64,000 nucleotides of DNA from Rhodoferax lithotrophicus. Its GTDB lineage: Bacteria; Pseudomonadota; Gammaproteobacteria; Burkholderiales; Burkholderiaceae_C. The DNA is taken from contig NZ_AP024238.1 in assembly GCF_019973615.1 (NCBI RefSeq), forward strand, positions 2,997,989 to 3,061,988. Reading direction: 5' to 3'. The translations under genes were made by a program, and so were the position numbers. Numbering within the stretch: position 1 is the stretch's first letter; each line of letters starts with the position of its first letter. Under the pieces are notes generated by a model. That model ran no database searches, was not told where the DNA came from, and worked only from the letters and a program-made list of their open reading frames with translations. This document shows, in pieces, positions 43,003 through 53,324 of this stretch.

Positions 43003-43640
43003 ACCGTGTCTTTCAGGGTCAGAGGCAAGCCAGCGGCCATCAGCGTGACCCGCTGGCAGGTGGCGGCAACGCCCTGGTTCAGCTGGCCCAGCGCATCCAC
43101 AAAGGCGCGCACCTCGCGGCCCAGCGGAATCACGCCCAGGCCGATCTCGTTGCCCACCAGTACCAATGGGCCTGGTGCCTTGCTGATCGCTTCCAAAAGA
43201 TGAGCTATCTGCGCTTTATTCATAAGCGGTGGAGGTTGATTTTTCATATATTTCCCATCCTGGCAATCCGGTACGGCATCGGTTTTTGAATCGGTCAATG
43301 TGGCCTCGGGTTCAGGGGTGGCAGGCATCAGCCAGTTGGTCAGCCACAGGGTCAGGCAGTCCAGCACGATCAAGGTGTCGGCACGGCTGTGTGTGCAAAT
43401 GGCCTGCGCCACCTGCAGGGGCTCTTCAAGCGTGCGCATGCCAGGTACACGCTGGGCGCGGTCGGCCTGGTGGCGGGCAATACGCTGGCACATTTCTTCG
43501 TCCCAGGCCTGCGCGGTAGCGATCAGCAGCGCATGGTGCTGGCCGGATTGCGCCAGCCACTGCTGCGCCAAGGCCTCGGCCCGACGCGACTTGCCGCTTT
43601 TCTGGCCACCCAGAATCAATTCGCTGCGGGCCAGCGTCAT
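42999..43640 (-). CDS. cobU: adenosylcobinamide kinase / adenosylcobinamide-phosphate guanylyltransferase
   Basis: A 213-residue P-loop enzyme that phosphorylates adenosylcobinamide and adds GMP. It has GGQKSGKS (residues 11-18), the nucleotide-linked His in RIARHQADRA, TLIVLDCLTLWLTN and VGNEIGLGVIP. Compared with the usual enzyme of about 180 residues it has an extra segment of about 35 residues after LTNWLM (TPEPEATLTDSKTDAVPD and on), which contains a translated copy of the 47-bp repeat. Also called cobP. Confidence 0.92.
   Translation of the reverse strand: MTLARSELILGGQKSGKSRRAEALAQQWLAQSGQHHALLIATAQAWDEEMCQRIARHQADRAQRVPGMRTLEEPLQVAQAICTHSRADTLIVLDCLTLWLTNWLMPATPEPEATLTDSKTDAVPDCQDGKYMKNQPPPLMNKAQIAHLLEAISKAPGPLVLVGNEIGLGVIPLGREVRAFVDALGQLNQGVAATCQRVTLMAAGLPLTLKDTV
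43189..43235. repeat. copy of the 47-bp repeat inside cobU
   Basis: GCTTCCAAAAGATGAGCTAT then GCGCTTTATTCATAAGCG and GGAGG; 47 bases, no gaps against the other copies. On the minus strand it encodes PPPLMNKAQIAHLLEA within the extra segment of CobU. Confidence 0.8.
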
Positions 43641-44980
43641 GGCTTCACCTCGCCAGCAAAGCCAAACAGCGCTGCCGTGGCCGCCGGGCTGGATGGAAAC
43701 CAGGCATGAAAGTAGCTGGCCTGAATCGAACCCAGCCGGTAGAGTGCTTCACCTGCATGGGCGACGGGTTCACAGTCTGGCCGTGCGGTACGTCGGTCCA
43801 CCTCCAACGTGGTGGTACAGGTCGAATAATGGAAGGTGTGCCCACGCAGCAGCCCCTCTGGCAGCGCCAGTTGTTGCGGCCCCAGGGCAGCCAGACGCTT
43901 TTGCATACACACGGCACCGGGCAACAAACCCCATTGGGCCAGCACCTCGCCGTCGAGGGTGAGCAAACTTTCAAACAACACCATCATGCCGCCACACTCG
44001 GCCCAGACCGGTTTGTGCTGCGCCACATGTGCCGCCAGGCTGTCACGCAGTGTGGTGTTGGCGGCCAGTTGCGCGGCATGTAATTCGGGGTATCCCCCCG
44101 GCAACCAGACCGCATCACAAGGTGGCAAGCGGGCATCGTTCAGGGGAGAGAAGAACACCAGCTCAGCGCCCAGATCACGCAAGCAGTCCAGATTGGCCGC
44201 GTAAATGAAGCAAAACGCGGCATCGCGCGCCACCGCAATGGTTTTCCCTTTCAATGACTTCGGCTGTGGCACAGTCACCGGTATCGGGGCGAAGTTCACC
44301 TGCCAGCGCTGCAAGTCTTGTACCGTCATCTGCCCCAAGGGAGTCTCCGCCAGGGCATCGGCTGCGGCATCCAGCCGGGCCAGCGCATCACGCACTTCGC
44401 TGGCCACCGTCAAGCCGAGATGGCGCTCTGCCAAGACCATGGCCGGGTTGCGCATCAGGGCACCCAGCCACTGCGCGGGTTCGCGTACGCTGGCCTGGAG
44501 CATGGCAGCGTGCGATGAACTGGCCACCCGATTGGCCAGCACACCCGCCCACGGCAGCCCCGACTGGTAGTTTTGCAGCCCCCATGCCAACGCCCCAAAA
44601 GTGCCAGCCATGGAGCCGGCATCAATCACCACCATCACCGGCAAGTTCAGGCGCTGGGCCAGATCAGCGGCACTGGGCTTTCCGTCAAACAAACCCATCA
44701 CACCTTCCACCAGAATCAGATCGGCCTCTTGTGCTGCGGCCGCCAGACGGGCGCGGCACTCGGCCTCACCATTGATCCATAAATCCAATTGGTAAACCGG
44801 CGCACCACTGGCGAGCTGATGCCAATGCGGGTCTAAAAAGTCAGGCCCACACTTGAAAACCCGGACTTTTCTGCCCTGACGGGTATGCAGCCGGGCCAAT
44901 GCAGATACCACCGTGGTTTTACCCTGGCCAGAGGCTGGGGCAGCAATCAGAAGTGCGGGGCAAGGAATCGGTTTGGTCAT
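43637..44980 (-). CDS. cbiA: cobyrinate a,c-diamide synthase
   Basis: A 447-residue glutamine-dependent amidating enzyme. The N-terminal half is a dethiobiotin-synthetase-like ATPase with SGQGKTTVVSAL and LVEGVMGLFDG; the C-terminal half is a triad glutamine amidotransferase with the Cys in VWAECGGMMVL. It amidates cobyrinic acid or its late intermediates in corrin synthesis. Twenty-four bases after btuB and ATGA-coupled to cobU. Called cobB in the aerobic pathway. Confidence 0.92.
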   Translation of the reverse strand: MTKPIPCPALLIAAPASGQGKTTVVSALARLHTRQGRKVRVFKCGPDFLDPHWHQLASGAPVYQLDLWINGEAECRARLAAAAQEADLILVEGVMGLFDGKPSAADLAQRLNLPVMVVIDAGSMAGTFGALAWGLQNYQSGLPWAGVLANRVASSSHAAMLQASVREPAQWLGALMRNPAMVLAERHLGLTVASEVRDALARLDAAADALAETPLGQMTVQDLQRWQVNFAPIPVTVPQPKSLKGKTIAVARDAAFCFIYAANLDCLRDLGAELVFFSPLNDARLPPCDAVWLPGGYPELHAAQLAANTTLRDSLAAHVAQHKPVWAECGGMMVLFESLLTLDGEVLAQWGLLPGAVCMQKRLAALGPQQLALPEGLLRGHTFHYSTCTTTLEVDRRTARPDCEPVAHAGEALYRLGSIQASYFHAWFPSSPAATAALFGFAGEVKP

Positions 44981-45004
44981 CTTTGAACACTCAAGAGCTT
45001 GGGA

Positions 45005-46906
45005 TTACAGAGACCAGGTCAGGGATGCCAACACATTGCGCCCGGGCATGGAATAGCCGTTGGCCAGTACGTACGCGGTGTCGTTCACGTTGTTGAGCCG
45101 CACCAATGCGCTCAGGTCTCGGCTGATTTTCCAGTTCACCCCCAGATTGAGCAAGCCGTAGCCGGGCAGCACATCGCGCCCAGTACCGACAAGCTTGGCA
45201 TCTTCACGGTCACTGGAAAACTTCAGCTCACCCCATAGTTCAGCCAAACCCACCCGATGGTGGGCACTGAGGTTGAGCATGTTTTGCGCAATACGGGCAA
45301 AGCGCAGGCCATCGGGCTGGGTATGCGGGTCGGCATAGTCGTAGGTCACAGCGTAGCGGGTGTGGCCTCGCCGGGCCTGCATGTCCAGCGTGAGTCCACG
45401 TAATACGGCCAGGTTGTTTTGAACATTGGTCACGGGGTTGATAAAGCCCTGGATTTCGTTGTGGTACAGGGTTGCGGCCATCGACATGGCCCCATGGTGG
45501 TACTTCAACCCCATTTCGCTGGCACGATTTTGTTGCGGCAGCAGCGTGGGGGAGCCAAAGCCGGGGTAATACAGCTGATTGAAGCTTGGTGCCTGAAAAC
45601 TGGTGCCCACGCTGGCAACCGCCCGCCATGCCGCTGTGAATTTGTAGCCCCCCGACAGTGCCCAGTTGCTGTAATGGCCAAACTGTGAATTGTCATCACT
45701 GCGCAGCACCGCTAAGGCGTTCCAGCCGGGGCGGTTCAGTGCATAGGAAAGCATGACACCGCTTACATCGCGCTCTTTCACGCTGTAGTTGGTGGTGCTG
45801 TCGATGGCTTCGGTGCGATTTTCCAGCAACGCTGTCAGCACATCCGTGCCCAGGTTGATGTCGTTTTGCCAGGTGGTTTGTGTGCGCCGGGTGTTGAACT
45901 GGTTACGACCGTTGAACGCCCCATCGGCCAGGCGATAGTATTCATTCACCGATACATCGTCACTGCGGCCCACTATCAGGCTCGACTTCCAGCGCGTTGA
46001 CCATTGCGCATCCCATTTCAGACTGGCGTGCCGAAGTGTTGCGTGCCGCCAGGCATCAGTGGTCCATTTGGTCAGGCCCAAAGGATTGGGGGTGATCGTG
46101 CCATCAAACTGGTAATTCATTTTGCTTTGCAAAACACCGAGCGTCAGTGCCTGCTGTGAAGACAACTGCACACTCAGCTTGGCATCCACACTGTTGACAT
46201 CAAAGCTGTCCTGGTCGGGGTTGTAACTGCTGGCGGCCGGGTTGGTGGCCACATTGATTCCCGTGGCTTTTTCTTTTGACAATCCCAGGCTATAGCCGAT
46301 GGCGCCATTTCGCCCACGCACCGATGCCCCAGCCTGAAATTGCCCGTCAGAGCCAGCACCCGTGTTGGCTGACAGCTGCAAGGTATCGACCGGATCACGG
46401 GTGAAAATCTGGATCACGCCACCGACCGCATCCGGGCCATAGAGGGCCGATGCAGCACCCCGCAACACTTCCACACGCTCAATCCGATCCAGCGGCAAAT
46501 TCTCGAATGCCGCACTGCCAGAGGTGGCCGAGCCCACGCGAACACCATCGATCAGGACAAGGGCTTGCGAGCTGGCCGCACCACGCAAGTACACATTGGT
46601 ACTGGAGCGGTAACTGCCCGTGCTGGACAACTGCACACCCGGTAGCTGGGCCAGTACATCACGCAAGCTGCTTTGCCCAGCCAAGTCCAGCACGGTTCGG
46701 TCAATGATGGAGACATCCGCAATCACATCCGTCACGGGTACCGGGACGCGACTGGCAGTCACCACCACCTCGTTCAAGATCACGGGCTGACTTGGTGCCA
46801 GTGTCGGGAAAGCGACCATCACGGTCAAGACAGACGTGCGAAAACACGCAGAAATACAACCACGCCGGGAATAAACACAAGTTTTCATTGGGAGAGCCGT
46901 AACCAT
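45005..46906 (-). CDS. btuB: TonB-dependent vitamin B12 receptor
   Basis: A 633-residue outer-membrane receptor. The signal peptide (residues about 15-40) is followed by the TonB box region NEVVVTASRVPVPVT, a plug domain (LRDVLAQLPGVQLSSTG, LVLIDGVRVGSATSG, RIERVEVLRGAASALYGPDA) and a barrel ending in LASLTWSL, with aromatic end. ATG at 46906 or 46888 may start it. A cobalamin riboswitch lies directly upstream, and cobalamin genes follow, which fixes the substrate as a cobalamin or cobinamide. Confidence 0.92.
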   Translation of the reverse strand: MVTALPMKTCVYSRRGCISACFRTSVLTVMVAFPTLAPSQPVILNEVVVTASRVPVPVTDVIADVSIIDRTVLDLAGQSSLRDVLAQLPGVQLSSTGSYRSSTNVYLRGAASSQALVLIDGVRVGSATSGSAAFENLPLDRIERVEVLRGAASALYGPDAVGGVIQIFTRDPVDTLQLSANTGAGSDGQFQAGASVRGRNGAIGYSLGLSKEKATGINVATNPAASSYNPDQDSFDVNSVDAKLSVQLSSQQALTLGVLQSKMNYQFDGTITPNPLGLTKWTTDAWRHATLRHASLKWDAQWSTRWKSSLIVGRSDDVSVNEYYRLADGAFNGRNQFNTRRTQTTWQNDINLGTDVLTALLENRTEAIDSTTNYSVKERDVSGVMLSYALNRPGWNALAVLRSDDNSQFGHYSNWALSGGYKFTAAWRAVASVGTSFQAPSFNQLYYPGFGSPTLLPQQNRASEMGLKYHHGAMSMAATLYHNEIQGFINPVTNVQNNLAVLRGLTLDMQARRGHTRYAVTYDYADPHTQPDGLRFARIAQNMLNLSAHHRVGLAELWGELKFSSDREDAKLVGTGRDVLPGYGLLNLGVNWKISRDLSALVRLNNVNDTAYVLANGYSMPGRNVLASLTWSL

Positions 46907-46975
46907 CTAAAACTCTTACCGTCGTCCCCGACAGTACATGAGCGTCACGGTTGCACGTCAAAGGCGTACAACCAC

Positions 46976-47155
46976 CGTATTGGCCGGTATCCGGGCTGGT
47001 GAAATCAACCTCCATCGCCTTCCCAAGCGCGTCATTCAAACGCTCAGTGGCCGTGATGGAAGCGCAGTCTTGCGACGCGTTCACTTACCGTTGCGGGGGC
47101 AGCGCAGGTTAGGTTTGCTCCGCTGAGCACCCCCCTGCTTCCCGTTGAACTGCGG
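46976..47155 (-). promoter_or_regulatory. cobalamin riboswitch upstream of btuB
   Basis: On the minus strand the sequence contains in order the conserved core GCCCCCGCAACGGTAA (47085-47100), the B12 box GCCACTG (47045-47051), GGGAAGGCGATGGAGG and GGATACCGGCC. These are the hallmark blocks of the AdoCbl aptamer in the right order and spacing. The btuB start is about 70 bases downstream, leaving room for a terminator or a start-site sequestering stem. Boundaries are approximate. Confidence 0.93.
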
Positions 47156-47316
47156 CATGTGAACCATGCCGCGAGCACCAACACTGTGTATTCTAGCCAT
47201 GTGGGCCAAAGCAACATCCGTGACATCCACACCCTTGGCGACCATGGCTTGAGAGTTTCCAGCATGACCCCATACCCCGAAAAAATAAAATTCGGCTGTT
47301 TTATGGCGGACAAGAA
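47156..47316. other. intergenic stretch between tRNA terminator and riboswitch
   Basis: No gene or repeat is seen. It should contain the btuB promoter, read leftwards. Confidence 0.4.
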
Positions 47317-47348
47317 AAAAGCCGTAACGATTACTCGTTACGGCTTTT
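47317..47348 (-). terminator. strong intrinsic terminator after the tRNA genes
   Basis: AAAAGCCGTAACG, a six-base loop and CGTTACGGCTTTT form a perfect 13-bp stem with A/T tracts on both sides. It follows the tRNA-Asp gene on the minus strand and can act in both directions. Confidence 0.88.
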
Positions 47349-47419
47349 GACGGTTGCTTTAAAAGTATCAAACTATCAATGCAAAACACATTAACAATCA
47401 ACTACTTACAACCAAGTTT

Positions 47420-47496
47420 TGGCGGAGCGGACGGGACTCGAACCCGCGACCCCCGGCGTGACAGGCCGGTATTCTAACCAACTGAACTACCACTCC
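47420..47496 (-). tRNA. tRNA-Asp (GTC)
   Basis: The minus strand folds into a standard cloverleaf: acceptor GGAGTGG/CCGCTCC, D arm AGTTCAGTTGGTTAGA, anticodon loop with GTC (CCTGTCACG), T arm with GGTTCGAGTCC and an encoded CCA. Last of three tRNA genes after gltX. Confidence 0.96.
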
Positions 47497-47585
47497 TGGT
47501 AATTAACATTTACTCTTTCGAGCCAAGTTATCTGCTTTTTCAAGCAAACCGTTAACAACTTGCACCTCGTTATCTTTCGATAATC

Positions 47586-47661
47586 TGGCGACCCCACGGG
47601 GATTCGAACCCCGGTACTCACCGTGAAAGGGTGATGTCCTAGGCCTCTAGACGATGGGGTC
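47586..47661 (-). tRNA. tRNA-Glu (TTC)
   Basis: The minus strand begins GACCCCATCGTCTAGAGG, carries the anticodon TTC in CCCTTTCACGG, has GGTTCGAATCC in the T arm and ends with encoded CCA. Middle of the three tRNA genes. Confidence 0.96.
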
Positions 47662-47692
47662 ATAACCTTTGGACTTCCGTCACTTTTAACTT

Positions 47693-47768
<76 letters not shown>

Positions 47769-47828
47769 TCAAAACACTGCTTACTGGAATCAGTGTTTGT
47801 TTCCAAGCCTTGAATTATAGACATGAAT

Positions 47829-49223
47829 TTAGGCTGTTTTCAATCTCGAAATAACTTTTTCTCGATTAAATAGTTCCAACACCGCATCCAATGAGGGGGT
47901 GTGTGTATTCCCCACCACCAACACGCGCACAGGCATCGCCAGATGCGGCATTTTCAGACCACACACAGTCAACACTTCCTTGATCACTGCCGCAATACTG
48001 GCTTTATCCCAAGTGCAAATCGCCAATTTATCAGCCAACAAGGCAAGCGCCGGTTTGACCGCATCCGTCACATGCTGGGCAATATCAGCGGGCAAAGGCT
48101 GAGCCTCTGCATAAAACACGGCCGCCCAATCTGCTAACGCTAAGGTGGTGTCGCAACGGTCTTTAAACAAGGCGCATATACGAGGCAAGCGCTCATCTGT
48201 TGCAATGGCGCGTTTTTGCAAGTTTGCTGCAACCAAATTTGCCAGCACGTCATCGGCGGTGATTTTGATGTGTTGGGCATTGACCCATCGCAACTTGGCT
48301 TCGTCAAACTGCGCGGCACTCTTGCCCAAGTGATCCAGGTTAAACCATTCAATGAACTGTGACCGACTGAAAATTTCATCGTCACCATGGCTCCAGCCCA
48401 GGCGTGCCAAGTAGTTCACCATGGCATCGGGCAGGTAACCTTCGTCCCGGTATTGCGTCACCGGCTTGGCACCGTTGCGCTTGCTCATCTTTTCACCCTG
48501 CTCATTGAGCACGGTGGGCAAATGTGCGTAAACCGGCGGCTCTTTGCCCAGAGCCTTGAAAATATTGATTTGACGCGGCGTGTTGTTGACATGGTCATCT
48601 CCACGGATCACATGGGTGATGTCCATGTCCATGTCATCCACCACCACGCAGAAGTTGTAGGTGGGCGTGCCGTCAGGACGGGCAATCACCAGGTCATCAA
48701 GTTCGTCGTTGCTGATCTCAATGCGGCCTTTGACCTTATCGTCCCACACGACTGAACCACCTTGCGGATTCTTGAAACGCAGCACGGGCTGTACACCTTC
48801 AGGAATGGCGGGCAACACCTTGCCGGGCGCAGGCCGCCAAGTGCCGTCGTAGCGCGGCTTTTCTTTGGCAGCAGTCTGACGCTCACGCAGGGCATCCAGT
48901 TCCGCCATGCTCATGTAACAGAGGTAGACGTGACCAGAAGCCACCATTTCAGCCAACACCGCCTTGTAGCGATCCATGCGCTGCATTTGATAGAACGGCC
49001 CCTCATCGTGATCCAGCCCCAGCCAGGCCATGCCCTCGATGATCACATCGACGGCCGCTTGTGACGAGCGTTCCAGATCAGTGTCCTCAATGCGCAGAAT
49101 GAAGTCCCCCCCCGTCGAGCGAGCAAATGCCCATGGGTACAAGGCCGAGCGGATATTGCCCAGATGAATAAAACCGGTAGGCGACGGGGCGAAACGGGTA
49201 CGAGTGCGAAGTGGTGCGTTCAT
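47829..49223 (-). CDS. gltX: glutamyl-tRNA synthetase
   Basis: A 464-residue class I synthetase that charges tRNA-Glu, encoded just downstream. The HIGH-type motif is [11 protein letters not shown] and the second signature is [10 protein letters not shown] at about residue 245. The ATG at 49223 begins one base after the metZ stop; a frame to 49286 is open but would overlap metZ. Confidence 0.95.
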   Translation of the reverse strand: MNAPLRTRTRFAPSPTGFIHLGNIRSALYPWAFARSTGGDFILRIEDTDLERSSQAAVDVIIEGMAWLGLDHDEGPFYQMQRMDRYKAVLAEMVASGHVYLCYMSMAELDALRERQTAAKEKPRYDGTWRPAPGKVLPAIPEGVQPVLRFKNPQGGSVVWDDKVKGRIEISNDELDDLVIARPDGTPTYNFCVVVDDMDMDITHVIRGDDHVNNTPRQINIFKALGKEPPVYAHLPTVLNEQGEKMSKRNGAKPVTQYRDEGYLPDAMVNYLARLGWSHGDDEIFSRSQFIEWFNLDHLGKSAAQFDEAKLRWVNAQHIKITADDVLANLVAANLQKRAIATDERLPRICALFKDRCDTTLALADWAAVFYAEAQPLPADIAQHVTDAVKPALALLADKLAICTWDKASIAAVIKEVLTVCGLKMPHLAMPVRVLVVGNTHTPSLDAVLELFNREKVISRLKTA

Positions 49224-49224
49224 G

Positions 49225-50436
49225 TCAGAAGGAAAGAAGGCCACGGTCAAGATCGGCCTGAATGTCAGTAATGTGTTCAAGGCCAACGGCCATGCGGATC
49301 AGCCCTTGGCTCACACCGGCAAGCTGACGTTGGGCCGGGGTCAAGCGGCCATGCGAGGTACTGGCGGGGTGGGCCAGCAGGGTTTTGGTGTCCCCCAGGT
49401 TGGTGCAAAGCGACAAAATGGTCAGCGAATCCAGCACATGGAATGCGCGTTGACGCGCCTGCTCCTCATCCGAGGCCTTCACCTCGAATGACAATACTGC
49501 ACCTCCGCAATTGGACTGCTGCACCATGGCCAATGCGTGCTGAGGATGACTGGACAAGCCTGGGTAATGCACCCGAGCCACCGACGGGTGGTCTTGCAAC
49601 CATTGTGCCAGCGCCAAGGCTCGGGCCGACTGCGCCTGCATGCGAATGTCGAGCGTTTCCAGACCTTTGAGAACAACCCAGGCGTTGAATGGTGCCAGTG
49701 TCATGCCAGCGCTCTTGAGCACCGGCAAGAATTTTTCGGTGACCAGTTCCTGGCTGGCACACAGTGCACCAGCCATGACACGACCCTGCCCATCCAAATA
49801 CTTGGTGCCGGAATGCATGACGATGTCTGCTCCAAACGCCATCGGGCGCTGCAACGCAGGTGTAGCAAAGCAGTTGTCGACCGCCAGCAAGGCTCCGGCA
49901 TGGTGGGCAATGTCGGCCAGCGCACGAATGTCACAGACTTCAGTCAGCGGATTGGTGGGTGTTTCAGCAAAAAACAGCTTGGTATTGGGTTTGACGGCAG
50001 CCGTCCAGGCACCGACATCGGTCTGCGGCACAAAGGTCGACTCCACGCCAAATTTGGCCAGATCAGAACCAATCAGCTTGATGGTGGAGCCAAACATCGA
50101 ATGCGAGCACACCACATGGTCACCCGCTTTCAACAGCCCCATACACATCATGAGAATAGCCGACATACCCGACGCGGTGGAAATAGCCGCAGGAGCCCCT
50201 TCAAGAGCCGCCAGGCGTTGCTCGAAGCTGGCCACGGTGGGGTTGCCATAACGACCATAAGTGAAGCCATCCTCGTCACCGGCAAAGCGCCGGGCACTGG
50301 CTTCAGCACTGGGCTGCACATAGCCACTGGTCAGGTACAAGGCCTCAGAGTTTTCTCCGTACTGGCTACGTTCGGTGGCCATGCGCACCGCCAACGTATC
50401 GCGATGAAGATTGTCAGGAAGATGTTTTGCGGTCAT
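49225..50436 (-). CDS. metZ: O-succinylhomoserine sulfhydrylase
   Basis: A 403-residue PLP enzyme of the Cys/Met metabolism family that makes homocysteine from O-succinylhomoserine and sulfide. It contains [26 protein letters not shown] and the PLP Lys in [15 protein letters not shown] 50436 has GAGGA six bases upstream; a TTG at 50442 also begins the frame and would overlap purF. Neighbouring purF-metZ order is usual for Burkholderiales. Confidence 0.93.
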   Translation of the reverse strand: MTAKHLPDNLHRDTLAVRMATERSQYGENSEALYLTSGYVQPSAEASARRFAGDEDGFTYGRYGNPTVASFEQRLAALEGAPAAISTASGMSAILMMCMGLLKAGDHVVCSHSMFGSTIKLIGSDLAKFGVESTFVPQTDVGAWTAAVKPNTKLFFAETPTNPLTEVCDIRALADIAHHAGALLAVDNCFATPALQRPMAFGADIVMHSGTKYLDGQGRVMAGALCASQELVTEKFLPVLKSAGMTLAPFNAWVVLKGLETLDIRMQAQSARALALAQWLQDHPSVARVHYPGLSSHPQHALAMVQQSNCGGAVLSFEVKASDEEQARQRAFHVLDSLTILSLCTNLGDTKTLLAHPASTSHGRLTPAQRQLAGVSQGLIRMAVGLEHITDIQADLDRGLLSF

Positions 50437-50438
50437 GG

Positions 50439-51938
50439 TCAATCCTCGTGGTTGGGCAGCGCCAGACGGGAGGTGTCTTCCTGGTTTTCATCCCCCCCTA
50501 CACGATTCGAATTCAGGCGAACAATGTCCTCCAGCGTGACATCACCGGTCACATACACGCCGTCAAAACACGACGCATCAAAGCCTTTGATGGCCGGATT
50601 GAGTGAGCCAATGGCTTTCTTCATGGCATCTACGTCCTGGTAAATCAATGCGTCACAGCCAATCAACTGGCGAATTTCTTCCACCGTCCGGTTGTGGGCA
50701 ACCAGCTCCTGGGGTGTCGGCATGTCGATGCCGTACACATTCGGAAAACGCACCGGTGGGGCGGCGCTGGCCATGTAAACCTTGCGGGCACCCGCCTCAC
50801 GCGCCATTTGCACAATTTCTTTGGACGTTGTGCCACGCACGATGGAGTCGTCCACCAACAACACATTGCGCCCTTTGAACTCGCTGGCAATCACGTTGAG
50901 CTTTTGGCGCACCGATTTTTTACGCACCGATTGCCCCGGCATGATGAAGGTGCGCCCGACATAACGGTTTTTGACAAAACCTTCACGGTAGGGCAAACCC
51001 AGCAATTGCGCCAATTGCGCAGCACTCGGGCGACTCGACTCGGGAATGGGGATTACCACGTCAATCTCATTGGGCGGTACGGTAGAAATGACCCTTTTGG
51101 CCAGTGTTTCACCCAGATTCAGACGGGCTTGGTAAACCGAAATATTGTCCAGCACCGAATCCGGGCGGGCCAGGTAAACAAACTCAAAAATGCAGGGATT
51201 AAGCACCGGAGCATCGGCACACTGCGCGGCATGAATCTGACCTTGCAGGTCAATAAACACCGCCTCACCCGGATCAATATTGCGCTCAAACTTGTGCAGT
51301 GTGCCCTCCAGCGCCACAGACTCGCTGGCCAGCATCCAGGTATCACCCGTGCGCCCCAGACACAGGGGCCGAATACCATGAGGATCGCGAAACGCCAGCA
51401 CACCATGCCCGGCAATCAAGGCAATTACCGCATAAGAACCCTTGATACGTTTGTGCACCTTGCGCACCGCATCAAACACATCGGCAGGAGTCAATGGCAG
51501 ACCACGGGTGGTTTCACCAAGCTCATGCGCCAACACATTGAGCAAGACTTCTGAGTCACTCTCGGTATTGATATGCCGATGATCGGCATTAAACAGCTCA
51601 GCTTTCAAGGCATGCGCATTGGTCAGGTTACCGTTATGCACCAGCACGATGCCAAACGGCGCGTTCACGTAAAAAGGCTGTGCCTCTTCTTCGCTGAAGG
51701 CATTACCCGCCGTCGGATAACGCACCTGGCCCAAGCCGCAATTGCCGGGCAAAGAGCGCATATTGCGGGTACGAAACACATCACGCACCATACCCTTGGC
51801 CTTGTGCATGAAAAATTTGCGCTCCTGCTGGGTCACGATACCAGCCGCGTCCTGGCCCCGATGCTGCAGCAGCAGCAGGGCATCGTAAATCAACTGGTTC
51901 ACCGGTGCGTTACTCACAACACCCACAATTCCACACAT
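50439..51938 (-). CDS. purF: amidophosphoribosyltransferase
   Basis: A 499-residue enzyme for the first committed purine step. Met-Cys start (MCGIVGVVS) gives the N-terminal nucleophile Cys; the glutaminase part has GLGQVRYPTAG and HNGNLTNA, the phosphoribosyltransferase part has VLLVDDSIVRGTTS. It lies 27 bases after cvpA, the common cvpA-purF pair. Confidence 0.96.
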   Translation of the reverse strand: MCGIVGVVSNAPVNQLIYDALLLLQHRGQDAAGIVTQQERKFFMHKAKGMVRDVFRTRNMRSLPGNCGLGQVRYPTAGNAFSEEEAQPFYVNAPFGIVLVHNGNLTNAHALKAELFNADHRHINTESDSEVLLNVLAHELGETTRGLPLTPADVFDAVRKVHKRIKGSYAVIALIAGHGVLAFRDPHGIRPLCLGRTGDTWMLASESVALEGTLHKFERNIDPGEAVFIDLQGQIHAAQCADAPVLNPCIFEFVYLARPDSVLDNISVYQARLNLGETLAKRVISTVPPNEIDVVIPIPESSRPSAAQLAQLLGLPYREGFVKNRYVGRTFIMPGQSVRKKSVRQKLNVIASEFKGRNVLLVDDSIVRGTTSKEIVQMAREAGARKVYMASAAPPVRFPNVYGIDMPTPQELVAHNRTVEEIRQLIGCDALIYQDVDAMKKAIGSLNPAIKGFDASCFDGVYVTGDVTLEDIVRLNSNRVGGDENQEDTSRLALPNHED

Positions 51939-51965
51939 AAATATCCAATCTTTTCAACGACTTGT

Positions 51966-52454
51966 TCAAACTGTCACAAACTTTGCAAAATCAGGCGGCA
52001 ACATGGGCTTGAGGCCTTTGAGCATGACCTCAGCCACCCTGACCCCAATCGACTCCTGCCAAATGGGACTTGACTTCACAGGTGTCATGGCCACCAAAAG
52101 TGTGGCGACCAACAACAACAACACACCACGCACCGTGCCAAACATGGCCCCCAGTGCCCGATCAAACGGACTTAATCCGACCGACGACACCAATTTTTTA
52201 ACCACCACCGCCACCAAACCGCCCAACATCACGGCAGCCACAAAAACCAGCACAAAGCCGGCGGCATAACGCATCACGTCGCTAGACCCACTCATCGGCA
52301 AATACTGTGCGGCATCCAGTGCCAACCACTGCGCCAGCACAAAAGCAGCGATCCAGCTCAGTAATGACAACACTTCAAACACCAAGCCACGCCACAGCCC
52401 CAACAACAGGGAGGTCAGCAAGACCCCAAAAAATATCCAGTCCAGCGCGGCCAT
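51966..52454 (-). CDS. cvpA: CvpA family membrane protein
   Basis: A 162-residue protein with four hydrophobic segments and the family region SLLSWIAAFVLAQW, with SPFDRALGAMFGTVRGVL after it. CvpA is needed for colicin V production and linked to envelope stress. Adjacent to purF, as in many genomes. Confidence 0.92.
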   Translation of the reverse strand: MAALDWIFFGVLLTSLLLGLWRGLVFEVLSLLSWIAAFVLAQWLALDAAQYLPMSGSSDVMRYAAGFVLVFVAAVMLGGLVAVVVKKLVSSVGLSPFDRALGAMFGTVRGVLLLLVATLLVAMTPVKSSPIWQESIGVRVAEVMLKGLKPMLPPDFAKFVTV

Positions 52455-52464
52455 GATCTGGTTT

Positions 52465-53295
52465 TCAGAGGGTCAGCAATGTAGCTGGCAAATTGAGTTT
52501 TTTGACTTTTTCTGCCGATTTTTCAGCATCAGCCTTTTCAGAAAAGGGCCCCACCCGGACCCGAATACGTTTGCCGTCTTTGGTTTCAGCCACATGGGTA
52601 TAGGTTTTCAGACCTGCACGCTCCAGTTTGAGTCGCACCTCATGGGCACGAGCAGCATCAGCAAAAGCCCCAACCTGAACGACAAAACGACCCGCAGTCA
52701 CAGCGACCGGTGCAGCAGTCACTGCACCACCCTCCAGCAAGGCCTGGACTTTGGCTGATTCAGTTGATTTGACAACTGCATTGACCACAGGTTTTGGCGT
52801 GGGTGTTGGCTCTTTGGTTACGGGTTTGGGCGTGACGGGAGGTTCTTTTGCTACACTTTTTATAGCTATTGGCGCTTTATGTACGGACGCTACAGGTGCA
52901 TTTTTATCTTCAATTTCGGTGATCACTCCGGCTTCACTGGTCACGGCAACAGATACCGGTTTGGCTGGGCTTGGTTTCACCACTTCAGGCTGAGCGGCCA
53001 CTGATGCAGCCGCTGCGGGTGGTACCACGGCCTGTACGGGGGTCGAAACAGCAGGCGCAGGCAAAGTCAGCGGCAGCACTTTGCTGCGATCAGGAATATC
53101 TATCGGTGTATCAACCGCTATCGGACGCGGCTGTTTGTCAAACAGCAATGGGAATCCAATCACCCCTACCAGAACCAATAAGCTGGCACCGGCCAACCGG
53201 TATTTGGCGCGCTGCCGCATAGCCTCAATACTTTGTGGTGGCCTGGGGGCGCTGGTAGCTTCGTCAGCCGCTTTACGGAACTTAAAGAAAGCCAT
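52465..53295 (-). CDS. SPOR domain cell-division protein, DedD-like
   Basis: A 276-residue protein: short cytoplasmic start, one membrane helix (about 33-49), a long Pro/Ala/Val/Lys linker (about 55-195) and a C-terminal SPOR domain (FVVQVGAFADAARAHEVRLK, RIRVRVGPFSEKADAEKS) that binds denuded peptidoglycan at the septum. Within the linker, PVASVHKAPIAIKSVA is encoded by a copy of the 47-bp repeat. Gene order folC, this gene, cvpA, purF is conserved in the order. Confidence 0.9.
   Translation of the reverse strand: MAFFKFRKAADEATSAPRPPQSIEAMRQRAKYRLAGASLLVLVGVIGFPLLFDKQPRPIAVDTPIDIPDRSKVLPLTLPAPAVSTPVQAVVPPAAAASVAAQPEVVKPSPAKPVSVAVTSEAGVITEIEDKNAPVASVHKAPIAIKSVAKEPPVTPKPVTKEPTPTPKPVVNAVVKSTESAKVQALLEGGAVTAAPVAVTAGRFVVQVGAFADAARAHEVRLKLERAGLKTYTHVAETKDGKRIRVRVGPFSEKADAEKSAEKVKKLNLPATLLTL
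52850..52896. repeat. copy of the 47-bp repeat inside the SPOR gene
   Basis: GCTACACTTTTTATAGCTAT then GCGCTTTATG and GACGCTACAGG aligns without gaps with 57001-57047. It is translated on the minus strand in the same phase as the copies in cobU and cbiB. Confidence 0.85.
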
Positions 53296-53324
53296 GCGGG
53301 GTCAGTTGGTAGATGTCAGAAAAA

